Part shown: in pieces, positions 8,122 through 15,645 of the stretch
How positions within the stretch are numbered: the first letter of the stretch is position 1
Layout: every line of letters starts with the position of its first letter
Assembly (NCBI RefSeq): GCF_030817415.1
Contig: NZ_JAUSZI010000002.1
Span: forward strand, 5,394,001-5,458,000
DNA from: Streptomyces umbrinus
GTDB lineage: Bacteria > Actinomycetota > Actinomycetes > Streptomycetales > Streptomycetaceae
Direction of reading: 5' to 3'
DNA: 64,000 bases
Notes under the pieces: model-generated
Databases searched by the model: none
What the model was told of the DNA's origin: nothing
The model's input: only the letters and a program-made list of their open reading frames with translations
Made by a program: the position numbers and the translations under genes

Positions 8122-8137
8122 GGTATCACCTGATACC
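8122..8137. promoter_or_regulatory. toxin-antitoxin operator palindrome
   Basis: GGTATCA-CC-TGATACC: a perfect 7-bp inverted repeat with a 2-bp centre. It lies between the antitoxin start and the upstream small gene, whose stop codon it contains. RHH antitoxins bind short palindromes of this kind. Confidence 0.65.
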
Positions 8138-8347
8138 ACCCGGCGCGGCGCCTTGATCCGTCCCTGAATCGGGCTCCGACAGCTCGGCACCCCGCCGCGC
8201 CGACCGGCCCCGCTCTCGCTCCCACTGGCATCTCACCGCTCGCGCGACACAGCCACTGAAGCCTCTCGGCCCAACTTCCCGTCGAATCTCCTCAGTGAGT
8301 TCCTCAGGCAATGTCAGGGTGTACCTCTTCGCCGCCGCGTCGATCAC
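8126..8347 (-). CDS. small RHH-like protein with odd C-terminus
   Basis: Seventy-three residues from a GTG (complement 8345-8347) that overlaps the stop of the ATP-binding protein as GTGA. The segment KRYTLTLPEELTEEIRREVGPRGFSGCVARAVRCQWERERG looks like the RHH antitoxin domain that in Streptomyces often partners PIN toxins. The remaining tail (SARRGAEL onward) has lost the usual acidic end and looks frame-shifted or eroded. No toxin gene is fused or adjacent in the same reading direction except the separate pair downstream. It is probably a decayed antitoxin carried in the operon. Confidence 0.5.
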   Translation of the reverse strand: MIDAAAKRYTLTLPEELTEEIRREVGPRGFSGCVARAVRCQWERERGRSARRGAELSEPDSGTDQGAAPGGIR

Positions 8348-8730
8348 CACGCCTCCTGCAGCTCGCACCACACCGTCTTGCCGACCGTCCCCCGCTCCAC
8401 ACCCCACCGCAGTGCCACCGCGTCCAGCAGCGCCAGCCCCCGCCCCGACTCGTCGTCCCCCGTCGCACGCAGGAGGACGGGCAGGGCGCGCGGGTCGGGG
8501 TCCGTCACCTCGACCCGGATCCGGCCGCTGTCACCGTCCATGCGAGCCACCCGTACGCGGACGGGGGTCCCCTCCCCCACGTGCCGGACGACGTTCCCGA
8601 CCAGCTCCGTGACGCAGAGTTGGACGTCGGCGCACGGGGTACCCAGGTGCCGGCGGACGGTACGGCGCAGGTCGGGTGCGACCTTGGGGAGGGCGAGCAG
8701 GTCGAGTTCGAGAGCGGGCGGGGCGTTCAC
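8344..8730 (-). CDS. ATP-binding protein, RsbW/anti-sigma kinase-like
   Basis: A 128-residue HATPase_c domain protein. LCVTELVGNVVRHVGEGTPVRV holds the N-box type ExxxNxxxH arrangement, and DDESGRGLALLDAVALRWG the G-box. The end matches the WGVE...GKTVWCEL pattern common in Streptomyces single-domain kinases. These proteins usually bind or phosphorylate sigma-factor antagonists, or act beside XRE-DUF397 regulators in WhiJ-type developmental loci. It overlaps its upstream neighbour by 4 bp (ATGA) and its downstream one by 4 bp (GTGA). Confidence 0.8.
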   Translation of the reverse strand: MNAPPALELDLLALPKVAPDLRRTVRRHLGTPCADVQLCVTELVGNVVRHVGEGTPVRVRVARMDGDSGRIRVEVTDPDPRALPVLLRATGDDESGRGLALLDAVALRWGVERGTVGKTVWCELQEAW

Positions 8731-8957
8731 TGCGCGGCCGCCTCTCGGAGTACGGCGACCAGCTTGCGCGCGGTCGCGGTGTTGCAGTTGCCGAGCGCGA
8801 TCAGTCCCGCCGGGGGTGAGTGCGTACCCGCGAAGGTCGGCAGGTCGACCCGCAGGGAGGGCAACGTGATGCCGTGGGCGGCGAGGGCGGTGCGGAGTTC
8901 GCCTACGCAGCGTTCCATGTCGTAGGCGGTGGGGGCAGAAGGCTGGGGGTCTCTCAT
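8727..8957 (-). CDS. small hypothetical protein of a WhiJ-type locus
   Basis: Seventy-six residues starting MRDPQPSAPTAYDMERCVGELRTALAAHG, then ITLPSLRVD and ALGNCNTATARKLVAVLREAA. Proteins of this length, divergent from an XRE regulator and coupled to an ATP-binding protein, are a recurring Streptomyces arrangement; their role is unknown. It is the first gene of the leftward operon and is read from the shared divergent region 8958-9086. Confidence 0.7.
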   Translation of the reverse strand: MRDPQPSAPTAYDMERCVGELRTALAAHGITLPSLRVDLPTFAGTHSPPAGLIALGNCNTATARKLVAVLREAAAQ

Positions 8958-8993
8958 GGGGGACGCCTTTCCGTGCGTACGGTGAATGCGTTC

Positions 8994-9023
8994 TGTGACG
9001 ATTCAGTCACACGTTGACGTCAA
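8994..9023. promoter_or_regulatory. two palindromes in the divergent WhiJ-type promoter
   Basis: TGTGAC-GATTCA-GTCACA (8994-9011) is followed by TTGACGTCAA (9014-9023). They lie midway between the leftward small protein and the rightward XRE regulator, a natural place for the XRE protein to control both sides. Confidence 0.5.
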
Positions 9024-9086
9024 GCCGCGTACCGTGACAGGGGTTTGGGCTGCGCAAGAGCAATTGGCAAACGGCGGTGATGAGTT

Positions 9087-9938
9087 GTGCCCCCACGCAA
9101 GGATCCCGACGCGTCGGCGAACGTCCCCTCCTTCTACGGCGCCGAGTTGCGCTATCAGAGGGAGTTGGCGGGCCTCACGCTCGAACAGATGGCGGAAGGG
9201 AGCTTCCGAGGCATCCCCTTCCTGAGCCAGATCGAGCGAGGTGAGCGGCGCATGCCCCTGGACCTGGCCCGGCACGTCGACAAGGTTCTGAGGACTGACG
9301 GCTTTTTCGAGCGCCGTTGTGAAGATGCACGCAAGGCCCGCCAGTCGGGGCATGCGGAGTACTTCGCGGACGTGGCGGAGATGGAGCGGCATGCGGAATC
9401 GATTGAGGAATGGGCGCCGATGCTGGTGCCTGGACTTCTGCAGACCGCTGCGTATGCGCGGGCGATCGTACGGGCGGCCATGCCCCGATCCTCGGACGAC
9501 GAGGTCGAGAAGAAGGTGAGCGCACGGCTGTCGCGTGCGGAACTCTTCGAGGCGGAGAGTCCGCCGAGGTTCTGGGCGATCCTGGACGAGTCGCTGATCC
9601 GGCGCCCGCCAGTACCGGCCGCGCAGATGGCCGAGCTGCTGGATCACATCGCGGAGGCGGTCCGAACCACGCGCTCCATTTTGCAGATCGTTCCGGAAAC
9701 CGCGGCTGCCCATCCGTTCATGATGGGCATGACCAAGATCATGACCTTCGCGGACGCTCCTCCCGTGGTGTACGTCGAGAGTCTGCACGGCGGCCAAGTC
9801 ATCGACTATCCGGCGCTCGTGAAGCAGTACCGGGAGTCGTACGATCTGCTCAGGGCCGCCGCACTGCCGCCTGAGGCGTCCCTCGCCATGATCGAGGATG
9901 CGGCAGAGGACTATCGAAATGGCAAGCACCGAGATTGA
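9087..9938 (+). CDS. XRE-family regulator with DUF5753-type C-terminus
   Basis: A 283-residue protein. The N-terminal helix-turn-helix reads YGAELRYQRELAGLTLEQMAE...FLSQIERGERRMPLDLARHVDKVL. The C-terminal part (EEWAPMLVPGLLQTAAYARAIVRA, then SRAELFEAESPPRFWAILDESLIRRP) is the DUF5753 module always seen in these Streptomyces regulators. It starts with GTG 9087. It overlaps the following DUF397 gene by 20 bp, so the two are co-translated. WhiJ and relatives of this kind repress developmental genes, and the DUF397 partner is thought to modulate them. The target here is unknown. Confidence 0.85.
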   Translation: MPPRKDPDASANVPSFYGAELRYQRELAGLTLEQMAEGSFRGIPFLSQIERGERRMPLDLARHVDKVLRTDGFFERRCEDARKARQSGHAEYFADVAEMERHAESIEEWAPMLVPGLLQTAAYARAIVRAAMPRSSDDEVEKKVSARLSRAELFEAESPPRFWAILDESLIRRPPVPAAQMAELLDHIAEAVRTTRSILQIVPETAAAHPFMMGMTKIMTFADAPPVVYVESLHGGQVIDYPALVKQYRESYDLLRAAALPPEASLAMIEDAAEDYRNGKHRD

Positions 9939-10119
9939 CTTGAGCGCCGCGCTCTGGCGCAAGAGCAGCTACAGCAACGGCACCGGTGGTGATTGCGTCG
10001 AGGTAGCCGGAGACTTCCCCGAAGTCGTCCCCGTCCGCGACTCCAAGTCCCAGGACGGCCCCGTACTCCTGATCGGCCCCGCAGCCTGGTCGGCCTTCAC
10101 CGCGATCTTGAAGCGCTGA
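9919..10119 (+). CDS. DUF397 domain protein
   Basis: Sixty-six residues from ATG 9919 (MASTEIDLSAALWRKSSYSNGTGGDCVEVA). The WRKSSYSNGxGGxCVEVA signature and the final GPAAWSAFTAIL define DUF397. These small acidic proteins pair with XRE regulators such as the one just upstream, with which it overlaps, and probably act as an antagonist or co-factor. An upstream ATG at 9898 adds seven residues lying deep inside the regulator gene and is less likely. Confidence 0.85.
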   Translation: MASTEIDLSAALWRKSSYSNGTGGDCVEVAGDFPEVVPVRDSKSQDGPVLLIGPAAWSAFTAILKR

Positions 10120-10212
10120 CGCCATATCCGACTGAGCAACGGATCGAACACCCTGTGTCACCACCGCCTCTTGCCGTACCGTGGGCTGGCACGGTCTCAG
10201 GGAAGGATCAGG

Positions 10213-10572
10213 ATGACCGCACAGCACATCGAGCCCGGCGGACCTCTCATCCCCCGGCCCGAGCGAACCCCGGGCGCGCTTCGCGTGGCCCTGGCCCAAG
10301 TCGTTCCTCACCGGCTGGCCGAGATGGAGCGCCAAAAGGACGAGGCCATCGCCCTGGCTGCCCGCGCGGGCAGCCTCGGACCGATCATGCAGTTCCTCGA
10401 AACGTGGGCCGTCGCTGTCGAGATCGCAAGGATCCCGTCCACGGCCGCCCGACTCCGGGCAGCCGAGCACACAGCACAGACCGTCGACCAGGGGGACCCC
10501 GCGTGGCGCGAAGCCATGGACGAACTTCGCACCCTCCACTCCTCCGCTCGGGAGTCGCTCACCCGTGAGTGA
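10213..10572 (+). CDS. DUF6247-like protein, possible antitoxin
   Basis: A 119-residue helical protein from ATG 10213, which follows GGAAGGATCAGG. The stretch ALRVALAQVVPHRLAEMERQKDEAIALAARAGSLGPIMQFLETWAVAVEIARIP matches the DUF6247 type found with XRE-DUF397 genes in Streptomyces. It overlaps by 8 bp the next gene, which looks RelE-like, so it may be the antitoxin of that pair. No DNA-binding motif is evident. Confidence 0.65.
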   Translation: MTAQHIEPGGPLIPRPERTPGALRVALAQVVPHRLAEMERQKDEAIALAARAGSLGPIMQFLETWAVAVEIARIPSTAARLRAAEHTAQTVDQGDPAWREAMDELRTLHSSARESLTRE

Positions 10573-10834
10573 CTGGCGCTGGGAGTACGACCCGGACGAA
10601 ACGCACGTCATCGGCGGCGAAACTCCCGCCGCGCCTGCATTCGTCGCCGAAGTGGAGAAGCGCGCCGACGAGCTCGTGCGAGCCGCCGACGCCCTGCACC
10701 TTGACGGCACCGCATACCGAGGAGCAGGCGAAGGAGTACAGACCGCATACGTGCCAGGCGGGATGTTCCTCTACCTCACCATCGCCCGACACGAATGCGT
10801 CTACATCCTCCAGGTCACCGCCTGGCCCGCGTGA
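10565..10834 (+). CDS. small RelE-like protein, possible toxin
   Basis: Eighty-nine residues from GTG 10565 inside the end of the preceding gene. After an N-terminal helix (FVAEVEKRADELVRAADALHLDG) come strand-like segments ending GMFLYLTIARHECVYILQVTAW, which resembles the RelE/ParE beta sheet. Basic catalytic residues of RelE cannot be assigned with certainty. It overlaps the following gene fragment by 4 bp (GTGA). Confidence 0.55.
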   Translation: MSDWRWEYDPDETHVIGGETPAAPAFVAEVEKRADELVRAADALHLDGTAYRGAGEGVQTAYVPGGMFLYLTIARHECVYILQVTAWPA

Positions 10835-11043
10835 AGAACGCTCACCCCGCGCAGCTCCCCCACCCGACCCGGGTCACCGCCGAAACCATCGCGCGCCTGC
10901 GCCTGCACGACGCGGGCCTTTGCCCCGAGAGCCAGGCCGAACTCCGTACACTCGACGGCCGCCGCCGCTACGTCGACTTCCTATTCCGGGCCGAGGGACC
11001 GGCCGTCGAGATCGAGGGGTTGCGGACTGCTGCCGGCGTGCTG
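10831..11043 (+). pseudogene. truncated endonuclease-like (DUF559/AbiEi-like) fragment
   Basis: From a GTG overlapping the previous stop, the frame reads VKNAHPAQLPHPTRVTAETIARLRLHDAGLC..., then ELRTLDGRRRYVDFLFRAEGPAVEIEG. The last block resembles the core of Vsr-like nuclease folds (xVDFxxPexxVAVEIDG), where the catalytic lysine and the C-terminal half should follow. Instead the frame runs into the terminator of the opposite-strand serine hydrolase. This is probably a 3'-truncated gene. Confidence 0.45.
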
Positions 11044-11044
11044 A

Positions 11045-11084
11045 CCGGCCGCGACGGCCCCGGAGGGAGGGCCGTCGCGGCCGG
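11045..11084. terminator. terminator of the serine hydrolase gene
   Basis: A perfect 16-bp stem: CCGGCCGCGACGGCCC (11045-11060), an 8-nt loop, GGGCCGTCGCGGCCGG (11069-11084). It lies 13 bp past the stop of the leftward serine hydrolase and can also stop rightward transcripts. Confidence 0.85.
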
Positions 11085-11096
11085 GGCAACCCGGTC

Positions 11097-12305
11097 TCAG
11101 GCGCAGAGTTCGCCGTCGATCAGGTCGTTCTGGGCCCGCTCGGTGGACAGGTCGGTCGCGCCGTCGCCGGTCGCGTGCAGGACCACGGCCCGGCGGCCGT
11201 CCGGGCTGACGCCGTCGCGGGTGGTGGAGCCGGGGAGGTCGCCGCCGTGGCCGTAGTAGACGCCTCCGCAGGTCAGCGGGACCTCCATCAGGCCCAGGCC
11301 GTAGCGCGCGCCGGGCCACACCGGGTCCATCTCCGCGGCCCGTACGGTCGTCTTCATCTCGGCCAGCTGCGCCGGGCGCAGCAACTTGCCGCCCAGGAGC
11401 GCCTGGTAGAAGCGGGTCAGGTCGGCGGTCGTACCGATCATGGCGCCGGCCGCGCCCCCCGCCGACGGGTTGAACGCGGTGGTGTCGATCGTCGGCCCGG
11501 TCTTCCCGAAGTCGGAGTATCCGTGCAGGTGGCGGCCGCGGATCCTGGAGTCCGTCGTCGGGGCGGAGGTGTCGCGCAGGCCCAGCGGGCGGATGATGCG
11601 CTTGGTGACCTGCTGCTCCCAGCTGTGCCCGGTGACCTTCTCGATGATCATTCCGGCGAGGATGTAGTTGGTGTTGGAGTACGACCACTTTGCGCCGGGC
11701 TCGAAGTCCGGGGCGTGCCGCATCGCGATGCCGACCAGCTGTTCCGGGGTCCAGGTCGTGTAGCGGCCCGCCTGGTAGGCGTCCACGCTGGTCAGCATGG
11801 GGAAGTCCGCGGTGTAGTTGAACAGCCCGCTGGTGTGCTGGAGCAGCTGCCGTACGGTGATCCTGCTGCCGTCGTTGCCGTTGCCCGACACGACTCCCGG
11901 CAGCAGGTGCTCCACGGTGTCGTCGAGCGACAGGCGTCCCTCGCCGACGAGTTGAAGCACCACGGTGGCGACGAACGTCTTGCTGGCGCTGGCCATCCGG
12001 AACCGGTCGCCGGAGCGGGCGGCGGCGCCGGTGGCCTTGTCGGCCACTCCCGCGGTGGCGTACCGGGAGCCCCGCGGACCCGTCGACTGGGCCACGACAC
12101 CCACGCTCCCGGTCTTCAGGATCGCGTCCACGTCGGCCTGCAACGCCTTGTCGTGCGCCTTGCCGTACGTCTTGTTGAGCGTCCTGTCGTGCGCCGGCTT
12201 CGCCGCATGCCCCGTCGCGCCCGCCGCGGGCAGGGTCAGTCCGATACCGGCCAGGGCGGTCACCAGCGTCGTGGCCACGATGCGGGAGGTGAGCTTCGTC
12301 TTCAT
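11097..12305 (-). CDS. secreted serine hydrolase (beta-lactamase/DD-peptidase family)
   Basis: A 402-residue protein with a signal peptide (MKTKLTSRIVATTLVTALAG...AAGATGHA) and the full class C/DD-peptidase motif set: S106-A-S-K (SxxK nucleophile), Y210-S-N (YxN) and H-G-G in YYGHGGDLPGS. It acts outside the membrane on D-Ala-D-Ala-type peptides or on esters; true penicillin hydrolysis is not shown by sequence. Its promoter region (12306-12506) carries a near copy (12434-12451) of the palindrome between the kinase and ABC genes. This suggests control by the neighbouring two-component system and a role in the cell-wall response. Confidence 0.9.
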   Translation of the reverse strand: MKTKLTSRIVATTLVTALAGIGLTLPAAGATGHAAKPAHDRTLNKTYGKAHDKALQADVDAILKTGSVGVVAQSTGPRGSRYATAGVADKATGAAARSGDRFRMASASKTFVATVVLQLVGEGRLSLDDTVEHLLPGVVSGNGNDGSRITVRQLLQHTSGLFNYTADFPMLTSVDAYQAGRYTTWTPEQLVGIAMRHAPDFEPGAKWSYSNTNYILAGMIIEKVTGHSWEQQVTKRIIRPLGLRDTSAPTTDSRIRGRHLHGYSDFGKTGPTIDTTAFNPSAGGAAGAMIGTTADLTRFYQALLGGKLLRPAQLAEMKTTVRAAEMDPVWPGARYGLGLMEVPLTCGGVYYGHGGDLPGSTTRDGVSPDGRRAVVLHATGDGATDLSTERAQNDLIDGELCA

Positions 12306-12433
12306 GCGGGCGGGCTCCTTGCGGGTCGGTCGTCGTACCGCCGTTGCGGTGTGATCACCAACCTAGGAATTCCGGCCCCCCGTCACGATCCGGCAGCCTG
12401 GCCGTTCGGAGCGGGTGCCCACCCCACTGCGCC

Positions 12434-12451
12434 GGTAGCGCCTGCTGTACC
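12434..12451. promoter_or_regulatory. second copy of the GGTACAGC palindrome
   Basis: GGTAGCGCCTGCTGTACC matches the perfect palindrome at 14505-14522 in 16 of 18 positions. It lies about 130 bp upstream of the serine hydrolase start and 56 bp past the end of the response regulator gene. Probable response-regulator box. Confidence 0.6.
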
Positions 12452-12506
12452 GGACCGGCCCTGACCTCGGCCAACACCGCCGCAATCAGGGATTGGTGAC
12501 AGGACG

Positions 12507-13166
12507 TCAGGTGCGTCGGCGCGCGTCGTCCAGGTAGCGCAGGACCGCAGCGACCCGCCGGTCCACCTGGTCGGCGGGCGACAGGTCGAGCTTGGCGAAG
12601 ATGCTGCGGATGTGCTTGTGGACGGCGCCGTCCGTGACGACGAGCCGTTCGGCGATGGCGCCGTTGCCCAGTCCCTCGGCCATCAGCCCGAGTACGTCTC
12701 GCTCGCGCGGACTGAGCCGCTCCAGACGGGTGTCCTGACGGCTGCGGGTGAAGAGCTGCGCGACGACCTCCGGGTCGATGGCCGTGCCCCCGGCGGCCAC
12801 CCGGTTGAGCGCGTCGAGGAACTCCTCGACCCGGCCCACCCGTTCCTTGAGCATGTAGCCGAGCCCGGTGACCCCGCCGACGAGCAGCTCCGTGGCGAAG
12901 GACTGCTCGACGTACGCCGACAGGACGAGGACCGCGAGATCGGGCCTGCGCCGCCGGGCCTCGACGGCGGCGACGATCCCCTCGTCGGTGTGCGTCGGCG
13001 GCATCCGTACGTCGAGGATGGCGACATCGGGCTTGTGCGTGTCGATGGCGTCGAGGATGCCGTCGGCGGTTCCGGCGGTGGCCACCACGTCGAGGCCCTC
13101 CGCGCGCAACAGCAGTGCGAGTCCCTCCCGCAGCAACGGGTCGTCCTCGGCGATCACAATCCGCAT
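12507..13166 (-). CDS. NarL/LuxR-family response regulator
   Basis: A 219-residue protein. The receiver domain has the acidic pair EDD (residues 7-9) and phospho-acceptor Asp52 in AILDVRMPP, and the C-terminal LuxR-type helix-turn-helix reads LSPRERDVLGLMAEGLGNGAIAERLVV. The ATG at complement 13166 overlaps the 3' end of the kinase gene by 13 bp, so the pair is coupled. It likely binds the palindrome at 14505-14522 upstream of the kinase and ABC genes and its near copy before the serine hydrolase. Confidence 0.92.
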   Translation of the reverse strand: MRIVIAEDDPLLREGLALLLRAEGLDVVATAGTADGILDAIDTHKPDVAILDVRMPPTHTDEGIVAAVEARRRRPDLAVLVLSAYVEQSFATELLVGGVTGLGYMLKERVGRVEEFLDALNRVAAGGTAIDPEVVAQLFTRSRQDTRLERLSPRERDVLGLMAEGLGNGAIAERLVVTDGAVHKHIRSIFAKLDLSPADQVDRRVAAVLRYLDDARRRT

Positions 13167-14434
13167 GGCATGTCCACCTTGAGAGTCGTCGGGCCGCCGG
13201 GCGGGCTGGCCAGGTCGAGGGTGCCGTCGTGGGCCGCGATGCGGCGGCGGATGCCGGTGAGCCCGGAGCCGCCCGCCTCGTCGGCGCCGCCGCGGCCGTC
13301 GTCGGTGATGTCCAGTCGCAGCCGGCCTCCGCGGCTTCGGACCGTGACGGTGGCGCTCTTCGCCCCGCTGTGCTTGGCGATGTTGGTCAGTGTCTCGGCG
13401 ACCACGAAGTACGCGCTGGCCTCCACGGACGCGGCGCACCGCTCGGGCGCCTCGACGTCGATCCGGCACGGCACCGGGCAGCTCGCGGCGAGTCCGGTGA
13501 GCGCGCCTTCGAGGCCGCGGTCGGCCAGTACGGGCGGCAGGATGCCCCGGGCGACCGAGCGCAGTTCGGCGAGGGCCTGCTCGGCGGCGCTCTGGGCGCG
13601 TTCGAGGAGTTCGTCGGCGCCCGCCGGATCGCGGGCCACCATGCGGCGGGCCGCGCCGAGCAGCACGGTGACGGTGACGAGCCGGTTCTGGGTGCCGTCG
13701 TGCAACGAGCGCTCGATACGGCGCAGTTCGGTGGCGTGGGCGTCCAGGGCGGCAGCCCGCGTGGCGGTGAGTTCCGCGACGCGCAGGGACAGGTCGGTGT
13801 CGGGTCCGGCCGCAAGGAAGGCACGTCCCGGGCGCGCCTGGAGCCGTGCCATGGCGGGAGTGAGGCCCAGGATGATCGCGATCCAGCCGAGCCCCAGCAG
13901 AGTCACACCCAGGGCGTCGGCCCAGCCCTGGGCATGGCCGAGGCCCACGGACGTACTGGTCGAGCCCTCCGGCATCAGGCGCCAGTACAGCGGGAACAGC
14001 GCGTCGCGTACGGCCATCAGCGGCAGCAGCAGCGCGATCAGGCCGAGCAGCAGCCCGAGCGTGCCGTGCCGGACCAGCCAGCGCAGCTCCCGCCGGGTGG
14101 TCGGGTCGACGAGGGCGAGCCGCAGCCGGGTCGGCGCCGGGTCGGGCCCGATGATCTCGGGACCCCACCGGGCGAGCCGGTGGCGTTCACGCTCGGCGAG
14201 GGAGTGCAGGACGCGCAGCGCGACGGGGGCCATGAGCAGTCCGACGCCCACGACGGACGTCACGGCCGATACGGCCAGCCAGATCAGCACGGCCGACGCG
14301 AGCATCGCGGTCCCGAGCCCGCCGATGAGCTGTCCGAGCGCGGCGCCGGCGGCCTCGGCGGTCCTGATCGCGCTTGCCCTGATCCCGGGCCGCCCCACGT
14401 CGACCGGCTCACCGTGCCGGGTCGAGGTCGACAT
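13154..14434 (-). CDS. two-component sensor histidine kinase (NarX/DesK type)
   Basis: About 426 residues. Several N-terminal membrane segments (AMLASAVLIWLAVSAVTSVVGVGLLMAPVAL; LGLLLGLIALLLPLMAVRDALF; ALGVTLLGLGWIAIILGL) are followed by a HisKA_3 dimer helix with the phosphorylated His in ERSLHDGTQNRLV, then an HATPase domain (FVVAETLTNIAKHSGA; DDGRGGADEAGGSGLTGIRRR). ATG 14434 is preferred because AGGTGGGG sits at proper spacing; the GTG at 14443 overlaps the ribosome site. It is divergent from an ABC exporter operon, an arrangement typical of antimicrobial-peptide or envelope-stress sensing. Confidence 0.92.
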   Translation of the reverse strand: MSTSTRHGEPVDVGRPGIRASAIRTAEAAGAALGQLIGGLGTAMLASAVLIWLAVSAVTSVVGVGLLMAPVALRVLHSLAERERHRLARWGPEIIGPDPAPTRLRLALVDPTTRRELRWLVRHGTLGLLLGLIALLLPLMAVRDALFPLYWRLMPEGSTSTSVGLGHAQGWADALGVTLLGLGWIAIILGLTPAMARLQARPGRAFLAAGPDTDLSLRVAELTATRAAALDAHATELRRIERSLHDGTQNRLVTVTVLLGAARRMVARDPAGADELLERAQSAAEQALAELRSVARGILPPVLADRGLEGALTGLAASCPVPCRIDVEAPERCAASVEASAYFVVAETLTNIAKHSGAKSATVTVRSRGGRLRLDITDDGRGGADEAGGSGLTGIRRRIAAHDGTLDLASPPGGPTTLKVDMPCGL

Positions 14435-14504
14435 CCGCCCCACCTCTCTCCCTTGTCAACAGCCCTGTGCGGGCGGCCGGTTCGCTGTCGATGAGGAGCG
14501 TAGA

Positions 14505-14522
14505 GGTACAGCCTGCTGTACC
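14505..14522. promoter_or_regulatory. perfect 18-bp palindrome between kinase and ABC operons
   Basis: GGTACAGC-CT-GCTGTACC, exactly symmetric. It sits 71 bp from the kinase start and 116 bp from the small membrane protein start. It is the best candidate for the binding site of the adjacent response regulator. Confidence 0.65.
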
Positions 14523-14637
14523 CCCACTCGGGCTGCTGGCGGGCTCGGCCGCCCAGGGTCCTGATCCGTAGTTTCGGTGACGTCAGCGAGACCCGCCGAG
14601 GGTCCGAAGAGTTCGAAGAATCCGAAGAGGGACAGCG

Positions 14638-14880
14638 ATGGCCACCACGGACCCCTACCGCCTCACCAGCGGCACCGAGAGCACGGACCCGACGAAAACC
14701 GCGGTCAGCCGCAACGACGTCGTGCGTACGACGCTGTGGCTGGTGCTGGTCATCAGCACCGTCGGCAACATGGTGGCCTCCTACGGCGCCGCCTCCACCC
14801 AGGTCCACCTGGCCTGCGGCGCCGTCACCGCGCTGTGCGTGACCGCGCTCGTCACCCGTCACCTGCGGGGCCGGCGATGA
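14638..14880 (+). CDS. small membrane protein of the ABC operon
   Basis: Eighty residues: a hydrophilic N-terminus (MATTDPYRLTSGTEST) and two hydrophobic segments (TTLWLVLVISTVGNMVASYG; VHLACGAVTALCVTALVT), ending in RHLRGRR. It starts after GAGGGACAGCG. It overlaps the ABC ATPase gene by 4 bp (ATGA), so it is made with the transporter. It has no known fold and may be an accessory subunit of the exporter or of the adjacent kinase. Confidence 0.75.
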   Translation: MATTDPYRLTSGTESTDPTKTAVSRNDVVRTTLWLVLVISTVGNMVASYGAASTQVHLACGAVTALCVTALVTRHLRGRR

Positions 14881-15641
14881 GCGGCGTCCACGCGGGAGCC
14901 GCCCACCCGGCGGCGACGCGGACCGCTCCCGCCATCGCGCTGGCGAACGTCAGCAAGACGTACGCGGGAGGCGTCCACGCGCTCGACGACGTGTCGCTGG
15001 CCGTGGAGCACGGCACGTTCCTCGCCGTGATGGGGCCCTCCGGGTCCGGCAAGAGCACGCTGATGCACTGCGCCGCCGGTCTCGACTCCCCCACCTCGGG
15101 GAGCATCCGCATCGGCGGCCAGGAGATCGCCGGGCTGAACGAGACCCGCCGCACCGAACTTCGCCGCGAGCACATCGGGTTCGTGTTCCAGTCCTACAAC
15201 CTGGTCCCCGCGCTCAGCATCGCCGACAACATCACGCTGCCGCTGCGCCTGGCGGGGCGGGCCCCCGACCGGGAGTGGCTGCGGGCACTGGTGGAGCGGG
15301 TCGGTCTCGCCGACCGCCTGTCGCACCGGCCCGCCGAGCTCTCCGGCGGCCAGCAGCAACGGGCCGCGATCGTACGGGCGTTGGTGGCCAAGCCGGCCGT
15401 CGTGTTCGCCGACGAGCCGACCGGAGCGCTGGATCTGCGCAGCGCCCACGAGGTCCTCGGCCTGCTGCGCGAACTCGTCGACGAGCTGCGCCAGACGGTG
15501 GTGATGGTCACCCACGACCCGGCCGCCGCCGCCCAGGCGCACCACGCGGTGGTGATGGCCGACGGCCGGGTGGTCGAGCGCCTGTACCAGCCCACCGCAC
15601 CCGAACTGGCCGACCGTCTCGTCAAGCTCGGAGAGGTCTAG
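14877..15641 (+). CDS. ABC transporter ATP-binding protein (MacB/LolD type)
   Basis: A 254-residue ATPase with all motifs: Walker A GPSGSGKST, Q-loop FVFQSYNLVP, signature LSGGQQQR, Walker B VVFADEPTGAL and H-loop VMVTHD. Sequence type and pairing with an FtsX-like permease 4 bp downstream place it with the MacB/FtsE-like mechanotransmission exporters rather than with classic importers. The start is fixed by the ATGA overlap with the small membrane protein. Expression is probably induced through the neighbouring kinase-regulator pair. Confidence 0.93.
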   Translation: MSGVHAGAAHPAATRTAPAIALANVSKTYAGGVHALDDVSLAVEHGTFLAVMGPSGSGKSTLMHCAAGLDSPTSGSIRIGGQEIAGLNETRRTELRREHIGFVFQSYNLVPALSIADNITLPLRLAGRAPDREWLRALVERVGLADRLSHRPAELSGGQQQRAAIVRALVAKPAVVFADEPTGALDLRSAHEVLGLLRELVDELRQTVVMVTHDPAAAAQAHHAVVMADGRVVERLYQPTAPELADRLVKLGEV

Positions 15642-15645
15642 AACC

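Noticed and set aside
12507..14168. 553-residue frame covering both response regulator and part of the kinase
   Set aside because: Only its last 219 residues are a protein (the response regulator). The front is the wrong frame of the kinase gene.
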